Shown piece by piece: positions 1-9,444 of a DNA stretch of 64,000 nucleotides (position 1 is the first letter of the stretch; each line of letters opens with the position of its first letter). The translations under genes and the position numbers were made by a program. Source of the stretch: Cyanobacteria bacterium OH_PDB_230 (GTDB taxonomy: Bacteria > Cyanobacteriota > Vampirovibrionia > Gastranaerophilales > Gastranaerophilaceae); contig JAEZSO010000002.1 in the NCBI GenBank assembly GCA_023421795.1, positions 310,001 to 374,000 of the forward strand, read 5' to 3'. The notes under the pieces are model-generated. The model searched no databases. It was not told where the DNA came from and saw nothing but the letters and a program-made list of their open reading frames with translations.

Positions 1-4
1 GGCT

Positions 5-1102
5 CTACATATTTATTTTGTTGTAGGTTCCGTGGTAAACTCCCCTGATATATTGTTGAAGCTCTACTTTGTTGTCGCTGTAGTAAAGAGCGTTTTCTTG
101 AGTAATTATATTTTGCTGAACCAAATTATATAATGACATGTTTAAAGTGGTCATGTCGTTGAAAGATCCTTTTTTTACAAGGTCATAAATCTGTTCAAGT
201 TCGTCTTTTATTATGAAGTCTTTTACTGTTGGAGTGACAACAAGTATCTCGCATGCGGGAATTCTTCCTTGGATGTCTTGTCTTGGTATTAATTTTTGAG
301 CTACAGTGCCTCTTAACGTTTCAGCCAATTGTTTTCTTACAAAATCCCTGTCTTTCGGGTCAAAGAAGTTTATAACCCTGTTTATGGTTTGTATGGCGTC
401 ATTTGTGTGCATTGTGGCAAAGACAAGGTGTCCGGTTTCAGAGGCTTTAAGAGCACTTTGCATTGTTTCTACGTCTCTTATTTCCCCGATTACAATTACG
501 TCAGGGTCTTGTCTTAAAGCATATTTTATCCCGTCAGGGAAAGATGCCGTATCAATTTCGATTTGTCTTTGAGTAACAATGGATTTTTTATCTGTATAGA
601 TATATTCTACAGGATCTTCGATTGTTATTATGTGTTTTTGATAACTTTGATTTATATAATCTATCAAAGAAGCGATGGTAGTTGATTTCCCGCTTCCTGT
701 AGGGCCTGTGATAAGAACAATGCCGTTTGTCAGAGCTGAGAATTTCCCGATGGATTTTGGCAGGTTAAGTGCTTCTATTCCCAAGATATCATAAGATATC
801 GCCCTTATAACAATCGATAATCGCCCCAGTTCTCTTGATAAATTTACCCTGAACCTTGATACACCTCTGATTTCATATGCGAAATCCAGGTCGAATACTT
901 CAAAAGCCTTGTTTTTGATACTGTGAGGCACGATTGTGTCAATTATTCCGAAAATCTCCGCTTCGCTTAACGGTTCTAATTTTGTTTTGAAAATTTTTCC
1001 GTTTTTTCTTAAAGCAGGTGGCTCATCTGTTCTTAAATGGATATCAGATGCTCCTTTTTCAACAGCTTCAGTCAGAAATTTTACAATATCGAGTTTGCTC
1101 AT
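5..1102 (-). CDS. pilT: PilT-type twitching motility / type IV pilus retraction ATPase
   Basis: Hexameric secretion ATPase that would power type IV pilus retraction at the inner membrane. The 365 residues match the family's usual size. An N-terminal PAS-like region is followed by the RecA-like domain: Walker A GPTGSGKST (about 133-141), the Asp box EDPVEY (about 162), Walker B DVIVIGEIRD (about 201-210) and the His box TGHLVFATMHTNDA (about 223). The stop lies a few bases inside the window edge, so the gene is complete. No pilB, pilC or pilin gene is visible here. PilT versus PilU cannot be settled, but the canonical motifs favour PilT. Confidence 0.93.
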   Translation of the reverse strand: MSKLDIVKFLTEAVEKGASDIHLRTDEPPALRKNGKIFKTKLEPLSEAEIFGIIDTIVPHSIKNKAFEVFDLDFAYEIRGVSRFRVNLSRELGRLSIVIRAISYDILGIEALNLPKSIGKFSALTNGIVLITGPTGSGKSTTIASLIDYINQSYQKHIITIEDPVEYIYTDKKSIVTQRQIEIDTASFPDGIKYALRQDPDVIVIGEIRDVETMQSALKASETGHLVFATMHTNDAIQTINRVINFFDPKDRDFVRKQLAETLRGTVAQKLIPRQDIQGRIPACEILVVTPTVKDFIIKDELEQIYDLVKKGSFNDMTTLNMSLYNLVQQNIITQENALYYSDNKVELQQYIRGVYHGTYNKINM

Positions 1103-1308
1103 ACTTCACACTAATTTTCATTCAATAACTATTTCAATTTTACACTCTTTTGACTTAAAAATAAACTTTTTATATTTGTTAATATACCTTTCAGAAATTT
1201 TCAATGTAAAATTTCTTCTTTAAGAATGGTAAACGTTTTGACTATTGAGTTTATTTGTTGTCTAATTGATTATATATAAAGTCTAGGCTTGGGCAGAACA
1301 TATAAAAG

Positions 1309-4300
1309 ATGTATATTAGAGAGCTGGAAGTTGACAACTTCAAATCTTTTGCTAATACTGTTACGATTCCTTTTTTGAAAGGGTTTACGACAATCTCAGG
1401 ACCAAACGGTTCGGGAAAGAGTAATATAATTGACAGTATTCTTTTCGCATTGGGTCTTTCGACATCCAGAACCCTCAGAGCAGAAAAACTTTTCCATCTT
1501 ATTTCTACCCACAATAAAAGGAATGAAGCCTTCGTCAGGGTCGCTTTTGCGCCTGAAAACGGCGATGAAGAAGAGATTGTAGTCGGAAGAAAAATCAGAA
1601 AATCCTCTCAGGGCTTCAACAGTATTTATTATCTTAACGGTAAAATCGCTACTCTCAGTGAGATTCACGCAAAGCTCGAAAAATATAATATCACCCCTAA
1701 CAGCTACAACGTTATGATGCAAGGGGATGTTACCAGCATCACTAATTGTTCAGCCTTTGAAAGAAGAAAAATCGTTGACGAGATAGCCGGCGTCGCTGAC
1801 TTTGACAGGCGTATAGATCAGGCATCACAAGAGCTTTTGACGGTAGAGCAAAGGGTTGAAAAGTCAAATATTATTCTTACTGAAATCGATTCAAGGATTG
1901 AACAATTGGCTTCAGAAAGAGAAGTTGCTTTAAAATATCAGAAATTAAAGGATGAAAAAGTCAGTTTAGAGAGTCAAATCACTACTGTTAAGTATTTTGA
2001 CATCAAGCGCTCTATTGAAAGAGTGCATGAAAGCATTTTAGAATTCAATAAAAAGAAAAAAGAAGAAGAATATAAATTAAAAGATTTAGAAGGTAAGTTA
2101 ACTCAAGCCAAAGCCAAGTACGAAGAAGTTTCTGAACTTGTTAAAACAAACGGTGAAGCAGAACAAATTGAGATTAAAAAACAAGTTGAGGAGCTGAAAG
2201 GCCAGATTGAAAGGAAAATTTCCGCTTCAAATTTTGCCGATAAAAATGTCCATGACAATTTAAAAACCATTGAAAATGCCAAAAACGGCATTGAGTCATT
2301 GCAGGAAAAAATAAAATCCACCAATGAGAAAATAGAAGCTAAAAAAGAAGAAATACAAGGAATTGAAGCTAATATTGAAATCCAAAAACAAGAATTGGCT
2401 AAAATTTTGCAAGAAGCTGCAGGGCTTAGTCAGACTGCTGATGAATATATCGAGAAAAGAAATAACCTAAGAAAAACATTAGAGCAGCTCAAAGATGAAG
2501 AATTGAACCTTCAAAAAGAATCCATACCTTTAGAGACAGAGCTTTCCAATGCAAAAAAAGAAATCGAAGACTCAAGAAACATTATTGAAGAATTGAAAGA
2601 ATTCAAGGCAAGTTTTTCAGGAAATAAAGATAAGCTTGAAATTGAAGTCGAAGACTTGGCGAAAGACTTGGAAGACTATAAAATAGTTCAGCAAAATGCT
2701 ATGTATGAGCTTGATAAAGCCAAAAATGAACTTTTTGATTTGAATCACAATATTCAAATGGCTTACAGAAAAGTGTCACAGCTTGAAGCTCAAAAAAATG
2801 CTTATGATGAAGTGAACTTCGGTAAAGCAATTGATACTGTCTTGAATGCCAAATTAGACGGCGTTCACGCTCCGTTGTTGCAGCTTGGAAAGGTCGACAA
2901 AGAATATTCTACCGCTCTTGAAGTTGCTATGGGCTCAAGAATGAAAAACATTGTTGTTGATGACGAGGATGTGGCGAGGATTGCTATAGACATCTTAAAA
3001 TCATCCAACGCGGGCGTTGCAACTTTCCTGCCGCTTAATAAAATCGGCAAAGCGCCATCTAGCCTCAGGCTTCCAAAAGAAAAAGGGGTTGTCGATTTCG
3101 CAATCAACCTGATTGATTTTGATGATGAGTATTTGAACGCCTTTTATCACTCTCTGGGTGAAACTCTTGTTGTAGAAGACTTTGCAAGTGCAAAAAAACT
3201 TATCGGCAAATACAGAATGGTTACTTTATCAGGCGATTTGTTTGAAAAATCAGGAGCTATCTCAGGCGGTTCAAGAAGACAGACAGGTCTAAGATTCAGC
3301 CAGAATCAGGATGATGAATTAAATACCTTTAGAGATAGATTAAAAGGGTTTGAAAAAGATGCTGCCCTTTTAGAAAAGAAAAAAGCGGAATTTGAACAAA
3401 AACTTGATAAAGTCAGAGGCGATTATTCAAACACGATGACTTCTTTAAACAGCGCCAAATTAGAGCTCAACAACCTTGTGAAAAATTCAGAGGATAACGA
3501 AAAAAATATCGCCCAAAGAGAACTTTTAATAAAAGAATTAGAGCCTAAGATAACTCAAATCGAGAAAAAACTTGATTCTTATGAAGAAAAACATGTCGAG
3601 ATAAATTCTAGAATCCTTGAGCTTGAAAATCAAATTCATGAAATAGAAAGCAAAATGAGCGAAGAAGAACTCGTTAAGCTGAAAGAAATGACAGAAGCAG
3701 TTGAAGGGCTTATTAAAAAGTACCAGACCCAGGTTCTAAATTGCCAAAATGACATCAATGATTTGAACCGTGATATTAGTTTCAACAATGAAGTCATAAA
3801 AACAAAAGAAGAGCAGATTCAAAAGCTGTTAAAAGACAATGAGATTCTTGCTCAAGACAAAGCAAGATATCAGGATGAAATCAAAGTCATTGAAGTTCAA
3901 ATTCAAGAGCTTGATGTCAAAATTAAGGATTTAGGAGAAAAACTTGTCCAACTTCAAGCACAAAGAGATCTTGTTCAGCAAGAACTTTTGGAAATAGAAA
4001 AACAAAAGAATATTTTTGACAATGATTTGTCAAGAATGGCTGAGCAGATAGAGTCGTTTAAGGCAAGAAGAAGAGAGCTTGATCCTCAGCTTGAAGAAGT
4101 TATAACAGAACTCAAAAGTGCAAATATCGACATCAATTCTTTAAAGCCTGTAGATATTTCAGTCGAAGAAATAACTTCAAGAATCCAAAGGCTTCAAAGA
4201 AGAATGGAAGAGATGGAACCTGTCAACATGAGGGCTATCAGCGCTTATGACGAGGTTATTGCAAGGCAGGAAGAATTAAAAACAAAAATCGATACCCTTT

Positions 4301-4806
4301 CAAAAGAAAGAGGGCAGATTTTAGAGAGAATGTCCGGTTACGAGCAATTGAAGAAAGAAACTTTCTTAAAGACGTACAACAACATTAATGAAAATTTCAA
4401 GGAAATTTTCGCCGGATTATCCGATGGGGAAGGCACATTGATTTTAGAAAATCCTGAAAATCCTTTCCAGGGAGGCTTGACTATCGAGGCTCAACCAAGA
4501 GACAAGAAGAAACAAAGACTGGAAGGTATGTCTGGTGGTGAAAAATCCCTGACTGCGCTTGCTTTCGTCTTTGCTATTCAAAGATATATGCCGGCTCCGT
4601 TTTATGCTTTTGACGAGGTGGATATGCACCTTGACGGTATAAACGTTGAAAAACTAGCTGAAATGATAAAAATGCAATCAAAGGATACGCAATTTATAGT
4701 AGTTAGTTTAAGAAAACCTATGATAGAATCAGCTAATAGGACAATCGGCGTTACGCAAAAAGAAAAAGGGATAACAAGAGTTACGGGAGTGAAATTAAGA
4801 GACTAA
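1309..4806 (+). CDS. smc: Chromosome segregation protein SMC
   Basis: Bacterial condensin ATPase, 1165 residues. The N-terminal head has Walker A GPNGSGKSN (31-39). A long coiled coil follows, then a hinge at roughly 515-660 rich in glycines (SGAISGGSRR), a second coiled coil, and the C-terminal head with signature MSGGEKSLTALA (about 1073) and Walker B FYAFDEVD (about 1100). It would dimerise through the hinge and compact the chromosome with ScpA and ScpB, which follow directly. The ATG lies two bases before scpA's reading begins downstream of the stop (4806/4809), so the three genes form one operon. Confidence 0.97.
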   Translation: MYIRELEVDNFKSFANTVTIPFLKGFTTISGPNGSGKSNIIDSILFALGLSTSRTLRAEKLFHLISTHNKRNEAFVRVAFAPENGDEEEIVVGRKIRKSSQGFNSIYYLNGKIATLSEIHAKLEKYNITPNSYNVMMQGDVTSITNCSAFERRKIVDEIAGVADFDRRIDQASQELLTVEQRVEKSNIILTEIDSRIEQLASEREVALKYQKLKDEKVSLESQITTVKYFDIKRSIERVHESILEFNKKKKEEEYKLKDLEGKLTQAKAKYEEVSELVKTNGEAEQIEIKKQVEELKGQIERKISASNFADKNVHDNLKTIENAKNGIESLQEKIKSTNEKIEAKKEEIQGIEANIEIQKQELAKILQEAAGLSQTADEYIEKRNNLRKTLEQLKDEELNLQKESIPLETELSNAKKEIEDSRNIIEELKEFKASFSGNKDKLEIEVEDLAKDLEDYKIVQQNAMYELDKAKNELFDLNHNIQMAYRKVSQLEAQKNAYDEVNFGKAIDTVLNAKLDGVHAPLLQLGKVDKEYSTALEVAMGSRMKNIVVDDEDVARIAIDILKSSNAGVATFLPLNKIGKAPSSLRLPKEKGVVDFAINLIDFDDEYLNAFYHSLGETLVVEDFASAKKLIGKYRMVTLSGDLFEKSGAISGGSRRQTGLRFSQNQDDELNTFRDRLKGFEKDAALLEKKKAEFEQKLDKVRGDYSNTMTSLNSAKLELNNLVKNSEDNEKNIAQRELLIKELEPKITQIEKKLDSYEEKHVEINSRILELENQIHEIESKMSEEELVKLKEMTEAVEGLIKKYQTQVLNCQNDINDLNRDISFNNEVIKTKEEQIQKLLKDNEILAQDKARYQDEIKVIEVQIQELDVKIKDLGEKLVQLQAQRDLVQQELLEIEKQKNIFDNDLSRMAEQIESFKARRRELDPQLEEVITELKSANIDINSLKPVDISVEEITSRIQRLQRRMEEMEPVNMRAISAYDEVIARQEELKTKIDTLSKERGQILERMSGYEQLKKETFLKTYNNINENFKEIFAGLSDGEGTLILENPENPFQGGLTIEAQPRDKKKQRLEGMSGGEKSLTALAFVFAIQRYMPAPFYAFDEVDMHLDGINVEKLAEMIKMQSKDTQFIVVSLRKPMIESANRTIGVTQKEKGITRVTGVKLRD

Positions 4807-4808
4807 TC

Positions 4809-5672
4809 ATGCTGGATGCAAACACTGCTGAAAATTTTTATATGCAAGAGACATCAAATTCTTTAAACAAAGAATTTGGCCCTAACATTGAGATGATTTC
4901 CACAACCACTCCTTCTGAACAGATGGACGGAATCGAGATTCTTGTTTCTATGGCAAGACATGGAAAGATTGATCCTTGGAATATTGATATTGTTGATATC
5001 ACAGACAAGTATCTTTTGCATTTGGCGCAAAGCAAGGCAAATAACTTGAGACTCACGGGAAGAACTCTTCTGTTTGCCGCTATTTTGTTGAAAATAAAAT
5101 CAAACATATTGGAAGGCATTGATCCTACGCAGTTTGAATCTCAAGAGGAAAATCTTGACGCTGAATATGATGACGACTGGATGGACAATGAGATAGAAGA
5201 AGAATCAATAAACAGAAATAATGTCATCTCAATTGATGAAGTGCTTCAAAGAAGAACAAGTATAAGGCTTAACAGAAACAGGGTTGTTACCCTTAAAGAC
5301 CTTATTAGGCAGTTGGAATTTTACGAAGAATTAGACAGAAAACAGTCTTTGAAAAATTCTCTTGAAAGAGCGAAAAGAAGAGTCAAGTCATACGCAAAAT
5401 TCACTTCTGACGATATCATCAATCTTGCGCATGATGAGTACATCGAGAACAGCGTGAAAATCCTTCATGAAAATTTAATAAGAATTTTTGAACAAGAAGA
5501 AAAAGTAGAATTAAACACTCTCACTTTGCTTGGTATGGATAGGATTTCCGCGTATATAGCCCTTTTGTTCCTTTCTGCATCAAGCGATTTTGAACTTGTA
5601 CAGGATGAATTCTACTCTGATTTATTTGTTGTTAAATATGAGCAGCCTATTTTGCAGGAAGAAACGGCATAG
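4809..5672 (+). CDS. scpA: Segregation and condensation protein A (kleisin)
   Basis: Kleisin subunit bridging the SMC heads. 287 residues. The family's GPLDLLL-like N-terminal region is here GIEILVSMARHGKIDPWNIDIVDITDKYL, followed by the conserved LLFAAILLKIKS helix, an acidic linker and a C-terminal winged-helix region. The first 35 residues before that core are longer than usual, so a start at a later Met (MISTTTPSEQ, MDGIEIL) is possible. It starts 2 bases after smc ends and lies 12 bases before scpB, consistent with balanced co-translation of the complex. Confidence 0.93.
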   Translation: MLDANTAENFYMQETSNSLNKEFGPNIEMISTTTPSEQMDGIEILVSMARHGKIDPWNIDIVDITDKYLLHLAQSKANNLRLTGRTLLFAAILLKIKSNILEGIDPTQFESQEENLDAEYDDDWMDNEIEEESINRNNVISIDEVLQRRTSIRLNRNRVVTLKDLIRQLEFYEELDRKQSLKNSLERAKRRVKSYAKFTSDDIINLAHDEYIENSVKILHENLIRIFEQEEKVELNTLTLLGMDRISAYIALLFLSASSDFELVQDEFYSDLFVVKYEQPILQEETA

Positions 5673-5684
5673 AGGTGTTGAGCG

Positions 5685-6191
5685 ATGGAACTTAAATCTA
5701 GAATAGAAGCCGTATTGTTTGTGACAGCCAATCCTTTGGAAATAAAGGAAATAGCGGAAATACTTGAATCTGACGAAGTAGAAACAGAAAATGCTATGTT
5801 GGATCTGATTTTGGACTATTCTTCAAGAGAAGGCGCTTTAGAAATTGATGATGAAAACGGGTATATTCTTCAGGTAAAAAATGATTACTTAGATATCGTA
5901 GAAAAGCTTTGTCCTGTTGAATTGTCGCCACCAGTGTTGAAAACATTGACAGTTATAGCTTTAAAAGAGCCTATTAGGCAATCTCTTCTTAAAGAAATGA
6001 GAGGCTCTACAGCCTATGAGCATGTTCAAGAGCTTGTCAAAAAAGGACTTATCGCCAGAACAAAAGATAAAAACGGACGTTCATTTAACATAAAAACAAC
6101 ACCTAAATTTGCAGAGTATTTCAAGCTTAAAGGCGATACCAAGGCGCTTGCAAAAATATTAGAAATTGACACCAATTTAAAATCTGATTAA
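5685..6191 (+). CDS. scpB: Segregation and condensation protein B
   Basis: Winged-helix dimeric partner of ScpA in the SMC condensin. 168 residues. It shows the diagnostic start LKSRIEAVLFVTANPLEIKEIAEIL and the second winged helix with LSPPVLKTLTVIALKEPIRQSLLKEMRGSTAYEHVQELVKKGLI. A GAGG-type ribosome site (agaggtgttgagcg) precedes the ATG. Third gene of the smc-scpA-scpB operon. Confidence 0.95.
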   Translation: MELKSRIEAVLFVTANPLEIKEIAEILESDEVETENAMLDLILDYSSREGALEIDDENGYILQVKNDYLDIVEKLCPVELSPPVLKTLTVIALKEPIRQSLLKEMRGSTAYEHVQELVKKGLIARTKDKNGRSFNIKTTPKFAEYFKLKGDTKALAKILEIDTNLKSD

Positions 6192-6224
6192 AATTGAATA
6201 ATGTAGAAGAATAAGCTGTTTCGA

Positions 6225-7763
6225 GTGGCGAGTCAGAAAAAAGAAATTGTTTTTGAAAATAAAAAACCTAAAAAGAAAAATCTTTCACTTCTTTTTATAA
6301 TTTTATTCTGCATTGCTGTTTTTTTCAGTTTGAAAATATTTTTCCCGCAAATCCTTTTTGGAATGGGTAAAGTTCTGTATGATTCAAAAGACTATAAGAC
6401 TTCATCGGAGCTTTTCAAGTTTGCTTATAAATTCAGCAATAAAAACCCGGACTATTCTTTTTATTGGGTACAATCGCTTGCCCATCAGACATTAACATAT
6501 GATGTTCAAAAAGATTTATATGATATCTCTCAATTTGATGACAAATCAAAAGCTGAGATATATGCCACAAAGGTGTTGGCATATTTGAAAAAACAAATTC
6601 TGGCTAGAGCTGGAGAGAATTATATTGAAGAAGCATTGAATGACAATCAGGTTTTGAGATGGGATTTGAACACCCAGCCTTTGAAGTATTTTGTTAAATA
6701 TGACGTAAAAGTCCCTGATTATTATACCTCTTTGCTTTTAGACTCTTTTGATAAATGGCGTACAAAAACAAAGGGACTTGTAAATTTCGCTGAGACAAAA
6801 AATAAGGATGAAGCGCAAATACTGGTTTCGTTTGTTGATGTTGATAATTCAAAGTTTTGCCACGATGAAATGACTTGTGAATATAGTGTCGGGAGAACGG
6901 TTCCTGTTACTTCGGACAGAAAACTCAAATACATGGATATTAAAATCAATGCAAAAAGCAATTTAAAACAGTTTTTTGAACCGGAAGCAATCTCAACCGT
7001 TATGACCCACGAGATAGGCCATGCACTTGGTATATGGGGGCATAGCCGTTTTGTTTCAGATGTCATGTTTTATTCTGCCGACAAATTGTATGGACAAACA
7101 AGAGAAAAACAAATCTCGCACAGAGATGTAAACACTTTAAAGCTTTTATATTCTTTTGCGCCTGACATCACCAATACAAATATTTCTTTGATGAATAATC
7201 AGCGTTTTCTCTATAGTCCCATATTCATCGGTGATGTCTCGATGAGTAAAGGCTACAGCATTGAAAGAGCCGTTAAGAAAGTAAATGAAAATCCTAACGA
7301 TATGAATAATTGGCTTGAGCTCGCGTCTCGATATACAACCGACAAGCAGTATGAAAAAAGTAATCAGGTTTTATCCCAGGCGATTTATGGAGCAAGGGAT
7401 GCGCAAACAGTAGCTGCGATATATTACAATATGGCCAATAATTACCTTAATCTTGATAATTATAAAGAGGCGCTTAAATTTGCTAATAAAGCAAGACAGA
7501 TAAATGACGACTTTGACACCAGAGCTTTAATAGCTTTGATTAAATCTAAAAATGGCGATTATTTTGTTGCGGAAAAAGCTTTTATCAAGCTCAGAAAAGA
7601 GCAACCGGCCAACATAGACGTGGCACTTAATATGACAGATATGTACCTTGCCGAAAAAGAATATGTAAAAGCTAGAGACACGATAAAATCGTTGGTTAAA
7701 TCTAATCCCGGGGCGATGGATGATCCGAGGCTCGCCGTGTATAAAATTTATGCATTTCTGTAA
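6225..7763 (+). CDS. Membrane-anchored matrixin-like zinc protease with C-terminal TPRs
   Basis: Predicted 512 residues, GTG start. Lysine-rich cytosolic N-terminus, one membrane helix (about 20-42), an extracytoplasmic TPR-like segment, and a metzincin domain with HEIGHALGIWGHS (262-274) and a likely Met-turn SDVMF. The third zinc His is one residue further along than in the textbook HExxHxxGxxH, giving HExxHxxGxxGH; similar spacing occurs, as I recall, in matrixin-like proteins. The C-terminal 170 residues look like tetratricopeptide repeats (WLELASRY, YYNMANNYLNLDNYKEALKFANKA). It follows scpB by 33 bases, so it is probably co-transcribed with the condensin genes. The substrate is unknown. 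Confidence 0.75.
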   Translation: MASQKKEIVFENKKPKKKNLSLLFIILFCIAVFFSLKIFFPQILFGMGKVLYDSKDYKTSSELFKFAYKFSNKNPDYSFYWVQSLAHQTLTYDVQKDLYDISQFDDKSKAEIYATKVLAYLKKQILARAGENYIEEALNDNQVLRWDLNTQPLKYFVKYDVKVPDYYTSLLLDSFDKWRTKTKGLVNFAETKNKDEAQILVSFVDVDNSKFCHDEMTCEYSVGRTVPVTSDRKLKYMDIKINAKSNLKQFFEPEAISTVMTHEIGHALGIWGHSRFVSDVMFYSADKLYGQTREKQISHRDVNTLKLLYSFAPDITNTNISLMNNQRFLYSPIFIGDVSMSKGYSIERAVKKVNENPNDMNNWLELASRYTTDKQYEKSNQVLSQAIYGARDAQTVAAIYYNMANNYLNLDNYKEALKFANKARQINDDFDTRALIALIKSKNGDYFVAEKAFIKLRKEQPANIDVALNMTDMYLAEKEYVKARDTIKSLVKSNPGAMDDPRLAVYKIYAFL

Positions 7764-7785
7764 AGCCGGCGATTTTCACTTGATT

Positions 7786-8610
7786 TTATTCTTTAAGGCT
7801 GCCGCTTAAAATATCGTTTATGAAATATTTTTTCCCAAGCAAAAATATTGCGATTACAGGAATGCAGCAGATGACTGAATAAGCCATCAATTGCCCCCAT
7901 TGGGTTATTTCTCTGAAGCTTCCCTTAAAATTAGCCAGGCCCAAAGGAAGTGTTCTCATTGCATCGGAATTTGTTATGATTAATGGCCACATGAAACTGT
8001 TCCAGGTCGTTATAAAAGTGAAGATGGATAATGTTACAACAACGGGAATAGCTAAAGGTAGTGCTATCTTGAAAAATATTGAATAAGTGGAGCATCCGTC
8101 TATTTTAGCAGCTTCTTCCAAATCTCTCGGAAGCGATTTAAACCATTGTCTCATCATAAAAACGCCGAATCCCCCGAACAACCCCGGTACTATTAGCCCC
8201 TGATATGTATCAATCCAGTTCAGGTTACGCATCAAGAAAAACAAAGGGATTATGTTCACCTGAGGCGGAACCATCATCGTTATAAGTATTATAAAAAATA
8301 GAGGCTCTTTAAATCTGAAGTTGAGCCTTGCAAAAGCGTACCCGGCGAGAGCAGAGATGAAAACCTGTCCTATTGTGGTTGCAGTTGCAACAAATAAACT
8401 GTTTAAAAAATATTGCTTTAAAGGGAGTGCTGTTATTACTTTTGTGTAGTTGTCAGCGGTGAAGGGTTGGGGGATGAATGTGGGAGGGTAATTGAAAATC
8501 TGAGAGTCATTCATAAAAGATATGCAAAGCATCCACAAAAACGGTATAAGCATTGAAACAGCCCCGATTATTAATATTAAGTATCCTGATATTTTGATAA
8601 GTCTTTGCAT
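7786..8610 (-). CDS. Sugar-type ABC transporter permease (MalG/UgpE family)
   Basis: Inner-membrane subunit of a CUT1-type carbohydrate importer. 274 residues with about six hydrophobic segments and the ATPase-docking EAA loop EAAKIDGCSTYSIFFKIALPLAIPVV. The family's partner permease, binding protein and ATPase are not in this window, so it is an orphan gene or the rest lies elsewhere. It converges on the upstream metalloprotease gene (22 bases apart) and is divergent from the response regulator at 8731. The sugar cannot be inferred. Confidence 0.88.
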   Translation of the reverse strand: MQRLIKISGYLILIIGAVSMLIPFLWMLCISFMNDSQIFNYPPTFIPQPFTADNYTKVITALPLKQYFLNSLFVATATTIGQVFISALAGYAFARLNFRFKEPLFFIILITMMVPPQVNIIPLFFLMRNLNWIDTYQGLIVPGLFGGFGVFMMRQWFKSLPRDLEEAAKIDGCSTYSIFFKIALPLAIPVVVTLSIFTFITTWNSFMWPLIITNSDAMRTLPLGLANFKGSFREITQWGQLMAYSVICCIPVIAIFLLGKKYFINDILSGSLKE

Positions 8611-8677
8611 TTTGATTTTCTATACCTTCAGTGTGTTTATCATAGCATCATCTTGTGACTTTGATAAGCTCATTACG

Positions 8678-8706
8678 TTGTTAAAACTTAAATATTATGA
8701 GATAAT
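8678..8706 (+). promoter_or_regulatory. Candidate sigma70 promoter for the two-component operon
   Basis: TTGTTA (8678-8683), a 17-base spacer and GATAAT (8701-8706), placed 25 bases before the response regulator start. By eye it is a close match to the housekeeping consensus with the ideal spacer. It would drive the four overlapping genes 8731-12378. Confidence 0.55.
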
Positions 8707-8730
8707 AACCTTGTGAAATAAAGGGATTTT

Positions 8731-9444
8731 ATGATGCAAAAAAGACTTTTGGTAGTTGATGATGATGATGAAATCCGTGAGCTTCTGGAGTTTGACCTTG
8801 CACAAAGCGGATACTCGGTTGATACAGCTTCAGACGGTCTTGAGGGTTTAAATAAAGCGATAAGCTCCCATTATGATTTGGTTCTTCTTGATGTAATGAT
8901 GCCTAAAATGAACGGATACGACGTTTGTAAAAACATAAGGAAAACCAAGCCCGAAATGCCTGTGCTTCTTTTGACAGCAAAAGGGGCTATTAACGATAAG
9001 ACAGCAGGGTTTGATTCCGGCGCTGATGATTATATAGTAAAACCTTTTGATATTCAGGAAGTTCTTTTAAGAGTTAGAGCTCTTTTAAGAAGAAATGCTT
9101 CACCTGACACTAACCCGTTGTCAAAAGAAATATTAAAAGCAGGAGACATAGAGCTATTCCCGGATTCTCTCGAAACAAACATCAAAGGGAACAGGATAAA
9201 GCTTACCCCAACTGAATTTGAAATATTGTATTGTCTTATGCAGCATATAAATAAAGCCGTTTCCCTTGCCATACTCCTAAGTGAAGTATGGGGTTATGAT
9301 GGCGATGAGGATGTTAGAATGCTAAGAGTGCATGTCGGAGGGTTAAGACAAAAAATTGAAGAAGACCCTAAACATCCGATTTATTTGCATACGGTCACTA
9401 ATGTAGGATATAAACTTACGCCTTTTATTGAAGAAACAGAATGA
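8731..9444 (+). CDS. OmpR/PhoB-family response regulator
   Basis: DNA-binding regulator of 237 residues. The receiver domain (about 4-120) has the acidic pocket VDDDDE, phospho-acceptor D54 in LLDVMMP, the T of LLLTAKG and K of IVKPFD. The winged helix (about 135-235) carries LTPTEFEILYCLM and the DNA-contacting VHVGGLRQKIE and TVTNVGYKL. The double Met leaves the start at residue 1 or 2. It overlaps the sensor kinase by 4 bases, which identifies the cognate pair. Confidence 0.95.
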   Translation: MMQKRLLVVDDDDEIRELLEFDLAQSGYSVDTASDGLEGLNKAISSHYDLVLLDVMMPKMNGYDVCKNIRKTKPEMPVLLLTAKGAINDKTAGFDSGADDYIVKPFDIQEVLLRVRALLRRNASPDTNPLSKEILKAGDIELFPDSLETNIKGNRIKLTPTEFEILYCLMQHINKAVSLAILLSEVWGYDGDEDVRMLRVHVGGLRQKIEEDPKHPIYLHTVTNVGYKLTPFIEETE

